Assembly (NCBI GenBank): GCA_905478795.1
Contig: CAJQJX010000071.1
Coordinates: 1-43,346 of the forward strand
From: an uncultured Flavobacteriales bacterium
GTDB taxonomy: Bacteria > Bacteroidota > Bacteroidia > Flavobacteriales_D > Sanyastnellaceae
Direction: 5' to 3'
DNA: 43,346 nucleotides
Part shown: piece after piece, positions 33,116-40,300 of the stretch
Position numbering within the stretch: the stretch's first letter is position 1
How the letters are laid out: every line of letters starts with the position of its first letter
Notes under the pieces: generated by a model
What the model saw: only the letters and a program-made list of their open reading frames with translations
Databases searched by the model: none
What the model was told of the DNA's origin: nothing
Made by a program: the position numbers and the translations under genes

Positions 33116-34192
33116 TTATTGGGCGCGGATCCGACGTGCAATGTCACTTCCAATCTCTGTGGTTTGCTCTGAGCCCGTGTGATTGAATACGACCACTGCG
33201 TTTTGGCCATCAAGAGACCTCCACCACCAGGTGCGCGCACCGAGCCAAGATCCTGAGTGAGCCACGTGTTGGGAGTCGGGCAAGGACCACCCAAAACCAT
33301 ACAGGGTCTCCTCCTCATCCAGGAGGACACCTGAAGAAAATGCCTGCGCCCTCAAATCATTGGGGACCTTTGTGCTGGACGTCCACCATGCATTCCATTG
33401 GGCCACATCTTCGGCGCACATAAAGATGCCGCCGTCCCCTGCCACCCCGTCGAGTTCGGTAGGGTCGATTTGTGGCGCATCGGGCTCCACGCCGTCCATG
33501 CTCCACGTCTTGTGCGGCCAGTCCTTGTCTTCGGAAAACAGGTTCCACACCCGTGTGCATTTAAGTCCCGCCGGTGCGAATACCCGCTCCATCATCAGCT
33601 CCTCAAAGGGCTGTCCATAAACGCGCTCCAGCAGCGCAGCCAAGAGCACATACCCTGTGTTGCTGTATTCGAACGCCTCTCCCACCTTGCGCTCCATTGG
33701 CGGCGCGTCGGGCAGCGCGGCCGCCACATCGGCAATCCCGAGGAACCCGCGTTCGGGAATCGGCAGGTCCATGTAGAAGTCGGGGATCCCTGATACGTGT
33801 TGCATCAAATGGCGCACCGTCACCCCCTCATACGGACACTCCAAGAGCCAAACGCGGATGTCGTCATCCAGGGCCAAGCGCCCTTCGGCCACTGCCGTCA
33901 AAATCCCTGCTGCTGTGAACTGTTTGGAAACACTGGCCAACCGAAACATGGATGCCCCTGAGACCGCATCTCCGCCACTGCGCTCCACCCCATGGAACCA
34001 CTGGCCCCAGACTTCGCCCTCACGCAATACCACCACCGCTCCTGCATGCAAGCCACTTCTATTCAGATCATCCAGCCAAGCCCCTACCTGTTCATGCGCA
34101 GGGCCTTGCTCTTCCAACTCCATTGGAGAAAAAGACGATCCACACCCTAAAGAAACCAACGCACCCACCACATATAGATTCCAAAACCGCAT
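33116..34192 (-). CDS. Serine hydrolase of the beta-lactamase/class C family, lipoprotein
   Basis: A 358-residue lipoprotein (lipobox VSLGC after the ATG at 34192) with a class-C beta-lactamase/penicillin-binding fold: nucleophile motif SVSK near residue 87, second motif YSN near 176, and HSG near the C-terminus in VAHSGSWLG, in place of KTG. This pattern fits family S12 esterases, D-aminopeptidases and PBP4*-like proteins rather than true beta-lactamases. The ATG at 34210 is an alternative start, but the signal sequence favours 34192. Substrate unknown; no neighbouring regulator of the AmpR/BlaR type. Confidence 0.88.
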   Translation of the reverse strand: MRFWNLYVVGALVSLGCGSSFSPMELEEQGPAHEQVGAWLDDLNRSGLHAGAVVVLREGEVWGQWFHGVERSGGDAVSGASMFRLASVSKQFTAAGILTAVAEGRLALDDDIRVWLLECPYEGVTVRHLMQHVSGIPDFYMDLPIPERGFLGIADVAAALPDAPPMERKVGEAFEYSNTGYVLLAALLERVYGQPFEELMMERVFAPAGLKCTRVWNLFSEDKDWPHKTWSMDGVEPDAPQIDPTELDGVAGDGGIFMCAEDVAQWNAWWTSSTKVPNDLRAQAFSSGVLLDEEETLYGFGWSLPDSQHVAHSGSWLGARTWWWRSLDGQNAVVVFNHTGSEQTTEIGSDIARRIRAQ

Positions 34193-34431
34193 GCCCCCAA
34201 TTTCGTCCATTCATATTAGAAGGGTCCCCGCGCCAAACATTTGACCCCCACGTTCAGCCAAGCACCACCGCATTGGATGGTCACCTACTGTGCGCAAGTC
34301 AGCGCTGGATTGAGGTCAAGCCACGGTTGAATCGTCCTGCGAAGGTGCAGTGAATCAAACACGTCTAAATCCGCGGTCTACAATGAAAAAAGGCGGCACA
34401 TGGCCGCCCTTTTTTTTCAAAGTCTCGAGGT
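34193..34431. other. Intergenic region, one terminator only
   Basis: No supportable gene between the serine hydrolase and the NTF2-like lipoprotein; the only structure seen is the terminator at 34386-34417. Confidence 0.5.
34386..34417 (-). terminator. Intrinsic terminator of the NTF2-like lipoprotein gene
   Basis: GGCGGC (34392-34397) pairs with GCCGCC (34403-34408), flanked by A6 on one side and T8 on the other, so it can act on both strands. It is 15 nt past the stop codon at 34432. Confidence 0.85.
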
Positions 34432-34962
34432 TTACTCTGCCTCCTCGCTCTCTTTGGCAACAGGAGCAGGGGGCGGCGGTGCAGTTGCTGCTGTCATCAA
34501 ACCACCGGCATCATAAAAGTCACCTTCTTGATTGATTTTGCCTTCATCATTGAAGTTCCAATAGTGATAGGCGCGCAAGTTGATCTTGTTTCCATTGGCC
34601 TTTGACGTGGCCGTCCAATTGAGGTAGGCGCGCACGCTGCCATCGGCTTCAAGGCTCAAGGTGTCGACTCCGGGAAGCCAGACTTCGCGCGCGGTATTGA
34701 TGCCCTCAAAGGCGTCGTGATGGCCTGCAAAAACTACGGCAGCTTCCTTCGCTGTGATTTTGTCAGTGCCGTAACCGGCGTCCCACACAACAGCATCCTC
34801 AGCGTGATAGCCAAGCCAAGCCTCATAATCCGCATCAATGTGCGCTTGAGTCGCAGCCTGAGCAGTGGCCAGGTTGTTCTTGTAAGTTTCGTTTGCTGCA
34901 TTGTCCGGGGCTGTGGTGCAACCTGCGATCAATACCGCGGCAAGGATGGTGAATACTCTCAT
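34432..34962 (-). CDS. NTF2/SnoaL-like lipoprotein
   Basis: A 176-residue lipoprotein (lipobox LIAGC, Cys near residue 15). Residues about 30-150 fit an NTF2-like/SnoaL fold: HIDADYEAWLGYHAEDAVVWDAGYG, VFAGHHDAFEGI, VRAYLNWTATSKANGNKINLRAYHYWNFNDEGKI. The C-terminus is a low-complexity PPPPAPV/ESEEAE tail. Ligand or activity unknown. The start at 34962 is set by the signal sequence, and a TACTTTCG element lies 15 nt upstream. Confidence 0.78.
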   Translation of the reverse strand: MRVFTILAAVLIAGCTTAPDNAANETYKNNLATAQAATQAHIDADYEAWLGYHAEDAVVWDAGYGTDKITAKEAAVVFAGHHDAFEGINTAREVWLPGVDTLSLEADGSVRAYLNWTATSKANGNKINLRAYHYWNFNDEGKINQEGDFYDAGGLMTAATAPPPPAPVAKESEEAE

Positions 34963-34977
34963 CGATTCAGATTTCGA

Positions 34978-34985
34978 CGAAAGTA
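34978..34985 (-). promoter_or_regulatory. -7-like element of the NTF2-like lipoprotein gene
   Basis: Minus-strand TACTTTCG (TAnnTTTG with T to C), 15 nt before the ATG at 34962. Confidence 0.4.
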
Positions 34986-35139
34986 AAATGCTTTTCCTAC
35001 GGTTCTGTTTCGCCCTCTTGATCTTGCCAACAATGGAAGATGCCTGAGAAAAATGGAGGCCCTAGAGGTAAACAGACCATGCGAAGTGAAAACAGGGCTC
35101 CCTGCACATGATATGAGTAGGGACTGATATCTAAGCAAA
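34986..35139. other. Non-coding gap, nothing recognised
   Basis: Between the promoter of the NTF2-like gene and the terminator of tRNA-Asp I see no gene or clear structure. Confidence 0.4.
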
Positions 35140-35168
35140 AGTCCCCCAGCCGTTGGGGCTGAGGGACT
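35140..35168 (-). terminator. Intrinsic terminator of tRNA-Asp
   Basis: A 12-bp stem, AGTCCCCCAGCC with GGCTGAGGGACT including one G-U pair, and a 5-nt loop, followed on the minus strand by TTTTG. It lies 12 nt past the tRNA 3' end. Confidence 0.85.
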
Positions 35169-35180
35169 CTCGATTTGGGT

Positions 35181-35257
35181 TGGCGGTCTGGACGAGACTC
35201 GAACTCGCGACCCCATGCGTGACAGGCATGTATTCTAACCAACTGAACTACCAGACC
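35181..35257 (-). tRNA. tRNA-Asp (GTC), CCA encoded
   Basis: Minus-strand cloverleaf of 77 nt including encoded CCA. The acceptor stem is GGTCTGG with CCAGACC, discriminator G. The D-arm has AGTTGGTTAGA. The anticodon loop reads CTGTCAC with anticodon GTC. The T-arm loop contains TTCGAGT. Promoter element TATATTTG is upstream and an intrinsic terminator downstream, so it is a single-tRNA transcript. Confidence 0.96.
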
Positions 35258-35300
35258 TGGTCTTTCGACCTCCGCATTCGACTTCTCGTCTGCGGGAGCG

Positions 35301-35308
35301 CAAATATA
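35301..35308 (-). promoter_or_regulatory. Promoter of tRNA-Asp
   Basis: Minus-strand TATATTTG, a perfect TAnnTTTG, 43 nt before the tRNA 5' end. A CTTG that could be a -33 element lies 22 nt further upstream (35331-35334). Confidence 0.6.
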
Positions 35309-35380
35309 CGGTTGCGCTTTAAAGTGGTTACAAGTGGCATCGGTTTTTTTTGCGGAAAATGCCTCCGCGGTGATCAAAGC

Positions 35381-35788
35381 TCATCTTTCGAAATCGAGCT
35401 TCATCAGGTCCTTCTTTGTCAGGACGCTGAGTTCCAAGGTCCCCGATGGCCATTCGCGGGCATCGAGGATCAATTCGTTGGGGCCAGGCGCAAGGAGCCA
35501 TGAGCCGCTTCTCAGTACCCTACCGCCGGGCAAGCCGACCTGGTAGAGCACAAAATTCTCTTCTTCCATCTCTACGCTCAGCACAACATGCTCCTTTGAG
35601 TCAGTGTCGATCTGTATGCGTTCCAGAAGGTGCTTCTTGTGGATGGGGTCCTTTACCGTGATGCGATGCGATGGCAGTGCGAATGCCGATTCTGCTGTGG
35701 AAGCCAACGAATATGTGGCTGGGGCGAGCAGGGCAGCTGATGCTGCAGCTGTTCGTGTTGCGCGACGGATAAGGAAGTGTTTTGCCAT
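35381..35788 (-). CDS. Small exported protein of unknown function, possible sorting-domain-like fold
   Basis: A 135-residue protein, not recognised. The N-terminus MAKHFLIRRATRTAAASAALLAPATYSLAS is an export signal with a twin arginine that loosely recalls Tat signals. The mature part (about 100 residues) ends with VLYQVGLPGGRVLRSG, SWLLAPGPNELILDA and REWPSGTLELSV, whose order of strands resembles T9SS type-A sorting domains although no other domain precedes it. I chose the ATG at 35788 because upstream codons would add an unrelated stretch before the signal. Confidence 0.6.
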   Translation of the reverse strand: MAKHFLIRRATRTAAASAALLAPATYSLASTAESAFALPSHRITVKDPIHKKHLLERIQIDTDSKEHVVLSVEMEEENFVLYQVGLPGGRVLRSGSWLLAPGPNELILDAREWPSGTLELSVLTKKDLMKLDFER

Positions 35789-35917
35789 GGCGTGCCCGAA
35801 AGCGGTTGTGAAGGGCGGGCAAGAAAGCACGCTATTCACAATTGCGCAAGGAAATACACTGTTGAAATGTTGATAACCCACTTATAGTACTGGTTATCAG
35901 CGTAAAGAAATTAACAA

Positions 35918-36847
35918 TTAGCGCATCTTCTGCCGCTTGAGCAGATAGGCCGTCAATACAGGATTGACCCCTTTGGCAATGTCCACCTCTACCCAGTCAA
36001 TCCCTGCGGAACCGCACCTTACATCGAGATCGCGCCGCAAACTTGACATCTTTGACACATAGGCTTCTCGGACTTCTGCTGGATTGGCTCGGACCTCTTC
36101 CCCACTCTCCAAATCGATGAAAGTGGTCGGGCGGTCAGCAAAATCGAACCGTTGCTCGGTCTGTTCGTCCAAGACGTGAAACACCACAACTTCATGCTTG
36201 GCATGGCGCAAGTGCGCCAAAGCTGCAAATACAGCATCGAGGTCTTGTGTGCGGTCGAGCATGTCGCTGAACAGCACGACGAGCGAGCGCTTGGACGTGG
36301 CTTCCGCGATGGTGTGGATGGCCTCGATGGCTGCGGTTTCTCCGCCGCCTTGGCCTACTCCTGCGAGCACCCTTTCAAGCTCAGCATACATCAGGTGCTG
36401 GTGGGCCTGGGTGGAACGGGCCTTGTGGTGAGCGTGCAAGCTGCTGTCAAACAAGCTCAAGCCCACTGCGTCGCGTTGGCGCTTAAAGAGTTCAATCAAT
36501 GTGGCCGCCGCGTGGGTGGCAAACTTGATCTTGTTCATCCCCGTTTCTGGCGACACATCGGCCGGGTAGTACATCGAGCCGGAGGTGTCGATCACAATCT
36601 GACAACGCAGGTTGGTCTCTTCCTCGTAGGTCTTCACATAGAAGCGGTCAGACCGCGCATACAACTTCCAGTCGATGTGCCGCATGCTCTCCCCGGGGTT
36701 GTACAGCCTGTGTTCGGCGAACTCTACGCTGAACCCGTGGTACGGACTGCGGTGCAAGCCCGTGATAAAGCCTTCCACCGCTTGCTTGGCGAGGAATTCA
36801 AGGGATCCGATCTGGCGGAACTGGTGGGGCTGTAGGTTGATGGGCAC
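35918..36847 (-). CDS. DUF58 protein with von Willebrand factor A-like domain
   Basis: A 309-residue DUF58-family protein. The N-terminus INLQPHQFRQIGSLEFLAKQ and the core GFITGLHRSPYHGFSVEFAEH, YNPGESMRHIDWKLYARSD and VKTYEEETNLRC are typical of Bacteroidota members. The vWA-like domain carries the MIDAS-type VIDTSGSM and SLVVLFSDMLD. Such proteins often accompany MoxR ATPases and BatA-like proteins, but no MoxR gene is in this window. The start is GTG at 36847 (reading VPINLQ). A longer frame to 36904 would begin inside the trxA terminator, and a perfect TATCTTTG sits 8 nt before 36847. Confidence 0.85.
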   Translation of the reverse strand: MPINLQPHQFRQIGSLEFLAKQAVEGFITGLHRSPYHGFSVEFAEHRLYNPGESMRHIDWKLYARSDRFYVKTYEEETNLRCQIVIDTSGSMYYPADVSPETGMNKIKFATHAAATLIELFKRQRDAVGLSLFDSSLHAHHKARSTQAHQHLMYAELERVLAGVGQGGGETAAIEAIHTIAEATSKRSLVVLFSDMLDRTQDLDAVFAALAHLRHAKHEVVVFHVLDEQTEQRFDFADRPTTFIDLESGEEVRANPAEVREAYVSKMSSLRRDLDVRCGSAGIDWVEVDIAKGVNPVLTAYLLKRQKMR

Positions 36848-36855
36848 GGCTGCTT

Positions 36856-36863
36856 CAAAGATA
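36856..36863 (-). promoter_or_regulatory. -7 promoter element of the DUF58 gene
   Basis: Minus-strand TATCTTTG, perfect TAnnTTTG, 8 nt before the GTG at 36847 and 9 nt after the trxA terminator stem. It favours the short start. Confidence 0.55.
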
Positions 36864-36872
36864 CGGACACGA

Positions 36873-36900
36873 AAACGCCCCGCTGTATGGCGGGGCGTTT
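36873..36900 (-). terminator. Intrinsic terminator of trxA
   Basis: A perfect 11-bp stem, AAACGCCCCGC with GCGGGGCGTTT, and a 6-nt loop, followed on the minus strand by TTTTCG. It lies 23 nt past the trxA stop. Confidence 0.85.
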
Positions 36901-36923
36901 CCAATACTGGATTCGTTGAGGCC

Positions 36924-37244
36924 TTAGGCCATCAGCTTCTCAAGCTTTTCTGTCAGCACGTTCTCGGGAACTGCTCCGACCGACTTGTCGACCACTTCGC
37001 CGTTCATTAAGAACACGATGGTGGGAATGGAGCGCACGCCAAACTTCATGCTGATTTCTTGGTTGGAGTCGACGTCGACTTTGCCGACGACGGCTTTTCC
37101 TTCGTAGTCACCTGCGATTTTCTCGACGACGGGACCGACCATGCGGCAAGGGCCACACCATTCTGCCCAGAAGTCGACCATCACGGGCTTGTCCGTGTTC
37201 ATCACGACTTCTTCGAAGTTTGCTTCGTTGATTTCAATAGCCAT
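36924..37244 (-). CDS. trxA: Thioredoxin
   Basis: A 106-residue cytoplasmic thioredoxin that reduces protein disulfides, itself reduced by thioredoxin reductase. The active site WCGPC is at residues 29-33 in VDFWAEWCGPCRM; the cis-proline motif IPT is in VRSIPTIVFLMNG. Length is normal. Own promoter (TAAATTTG at 37264-37271) and own terminator, so it is a monocistronic unit. Confidence 0.97.
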   Translation of the reverse strand: MAIEINEANFEEVVMNTDKPVMVDFWAEWCGPCRMVGPVVEKIAGDYEGKAVVGKVDVDSNQEISMKFGVRSIPTIVFLMNGEVVDKSVGAVPENVLTEKLEKLMA

Positions 37245-37263
37245 GGGGAGCGTTATTTGAATT

Positions 37264-37271
37264 CAAATTTA
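37264..37271 (-). promoter_or_regulatory. Promoter of trxA
   Basis: Minus-strand TAAATTTG, a perfect TAnnTTTG, 19 nt before the ATG. A CTTG -33-like element lies 17 nt further upstream. Confidence 0.55.
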
Positions 37272-37320
37272 GCCGGCCTTGGTTAGCCCAAGGGGGCTCG
37301 AGTCGCCAAAGGGTGTCAAC

Positions 37321-40300
37321 TTATCCACCGCTTGTGACAACCTTGTATTCTACACCCTCCAAAGCCTCCAGTCCTTCAAGCAACTCAGAGGAGAGTGCCA
37401 CGCGCTTTCTCCGCGATGGCATTTCCAGTACGGCCTCAGGATGGTGCAACTCTACTGTGACCCCTACCCCTCCTTGATTGGACTCGATCAAGGCGCACAC
37501 TTGCTCCACCAATCCACTGTCCAACTTGGCCAGGTTGACCTGTACCCTGAGCCTTCCCGCCATCTTCTCCAGTACGTCGGAGAGCAGCTCGATGCGGGTG
37601 ACTTTGAACTCGAGCTCGTCCGCCCCACGGAACTGCTTCATCTGGACCTTGCCCTTGATGAAGAGGAACCAGCCCGAGACCATGTATTCCCTGAACTTCA
37701 GGTAGTCATCGCGCCAAAACATCATGCGCTGAGAGCCGTGGTAATCCTCTACGGTCATCCCGCCCCAAGGCCGGCCGTTCTTGCCGATTTTATGCTCGGC
37801 CTCTGTGACCATACCTCCGAATGAAATGGTGCGACCCCGGGCCGCGACCATGTCTTCTAGATTGGACAATCCTCCGGGCGTACAAAACTGGTCGAGCTGC
37901 ACCTTGAACTCGTCCAGTGGGTGGCCCGAGAGGTAGACCCCGACCACTTCCTTTTCGCGGGCGAGTTTGTCAAACGGATCCCATTCATCACATACAGGCA
38001 CTGGAGGTTCAGGGATCTCCATGGCTCCGGAGTCACCGCCAAACAGTGAAGCTTGTGAGGAATTCTCGCTCTCCTGTGTGGCTTGTCCGTAACGGATGGC
38101 CAACTCAATGGTGGTCCGCCCCTTGGTGTCTTCTGCAAAACATTGGGAGCGGAAAATGGCTTGTGGCAAATCGTCAAAACCACCCCCACGGGCCAAAGCT
38201 TCGAACACGCGCTTGTTGCAGTCCTTCAGGTTGACCTTGACCGCGAAGTCAAAAATGCTCTTGTACGGCTCCTCATTGCGGCTCTCCACTATGGAAGCCA
38301 CCGCTCCTTCTCCTACGCCGCTCATGGCGCCCAAGCCAAAACGGATGGCACCCTCAGCATTCACCGCAAACTTGAATTCGGATTCGTTGACATCCGGTCC
38401 CAACACCGGGGTCCCCATGCGCCGGCATTCCTCCATGAAGAAGGTCACCTTTTTGATGTCCGACATGTTGTTGGACAATACGGCTGCCATAAACTCCGCG
38501 GGGTGGTTGGCCTTGAGGTAGGCCGTTTGATAGGCCACCCAAGCATAGCACGTTGAGTGCGACTTGTTGAAGGCGTAACTGGCAAAGGCCTCCCAGTCTT
38601 TCCAAATTTTCTCGAGTACCTCGGTATCATGGCCCCGCTCTCCGCCTCCTTCGAGAAACTTGGGCTTCATCTTGGCGATCAAGTCCGCCTTCTTTTTGCC
38701 CATCGCCTTCCGCAAGGTGTCCGCCTCGCCCTTGGTGAATCCTGCCAATTTTTGGCTGAGCAGCATCACCTGCTCTTGGTATACGGTAATGCCGTAAGTC
38801 TCGGCGAGGTACTCTTCGCAGGCATCGAGGTCGTACTTGACCGGCTCCTGACCGTGTTTCCGCCGCACAAAGGCCGGAATGTATTCCAATGGACCTGGGC
38901 GGTACAGGGCGTTCATGGCGATCAAATCCGCAAACTCCGTGGGCTTGAGGTCTTTGAGGTAACGCTGCATTCCGACCGACTCGTACTGGAAAATACCCAC
39001 GGTATCGCCGCGTTGGAACAGCTCGTAAGTGGCCTCGTCGTCCAAAGGGAACGCCTCGGGGTCGAGCTCAACACCGCTGCGCTTCTTGACATTGCGCACG
39101 GCGTCTTTGATGATGGTGAGGGTCTTCAACCCCAAGAAATCCATCTTGAGCAAGCCCGCGTCTTCCGCCACCGAGTTGTCGAACTGCGTGCACACCATGT
39201 CGCTGTCCTTGGCCGTAGCTACCGGAACGAACTTGGTGATGTCGTCTGGGGTGATGATGACCCCGCAAGCATGGATGCCGGTGTTGCGTACCGAGCCTTC
39301 GATCACGCGGGCCTTCTTGAGCACTTCTGACTCCAGCCCATGACCGTCGTGAATGGCTTTGATGGCATTGACCTGATCCAGCCCTTCCTGGCCACGCAGC
39401 TTGTCTTTGAGCGACTTGTCGTCCAACTTGAACAGCTTGGACAACGAGATGTCGGGCATCTGCTTGGACAGTCTGTCTGCATCGCCCAAAGGCAGTTCCA
39501 TAACCCGGGCCGTGTCCCGAATGGAACTCTTGGCCGCCATGGTGCCATACGTGATGATTTGCGCCACTTGATTGGCGCCGTATTTGTCGATGACGTAGTC
39601 GATGACCCTGCCCCGGCCCTCGTCGTCAAAGTCGATGTCAATATCTGGGAGTGAGACCCTGTCCGGGTTCAAGAAGCGCTCAAACAGAAGGTCGTAAGCG
39701 ATGGGGTCCACATTGGTGATACCCGTGCAATAGGCCACGGCACTTCCTGCGGCAGAACCACGGCCGGGCCCTACACTCACCCCCATCTCTCGGGCGGCCG
39801 TGGTGAAATCCTGTACGATCAAGAAATACCCAGGGTACCCTGTTCGCTCGATCGTCTCGAGTTCAAAGTCAAGGCGCTGCCGCACCTCCTCCGTGATCTC
39901 TTCGTACCGCTTCTCCGCTCCTTTGTACGTCAGGTGCCTGAGGTAAGCATTCTCTCCACGCTTGCCTTTGTCCTCTGCGTCTTTGGGGTCCACAAACTCT
40001 TGCGGGATGTCAAAAGCAGGCAGCAAGACGTCGCGCTCCAACACATACCCTTCGCATTGGTCTACAATGTCACGAACGGTGTGAAAGGCTTCGGGAACGT
40101 CCGCAAAGAGCCGCTTCATTTCCTGTGGCGACTTCAAATAGAACTCGTCATTGGGCAATCCAAAGCGGAACTCCCTGCCCCTTTTGCCCACGTAACGCTT
40201 GGGTTGGCTCACGTTGGCCGCGTCCTTCACGCACAACAAAATATCGTGGGCATCAGCTTCCTTCCGGGTCGTGTAGAAGCTGTTGTTGGCCGCGATGTAA

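Noticed and set aside
36152-36835. 227-codon plus-strand open frame in the DUF58 gene
   Set aside because: Antisense to conserved vWA motifs; no family features.
37285-37298. Hairpin AGCCC/GGGCT downstream of dnaE
   Set aside because: Only a 5-bp stem with no T-tract on the minus strand; too weak to call a terminator.
38557-39330. Plus-strand open frames of about 260 codons inside dnaE (also 40597-41388)
   Set aside because: dnaE is certain on the minus strand; the plus-strand translations show no domain and no start signals.
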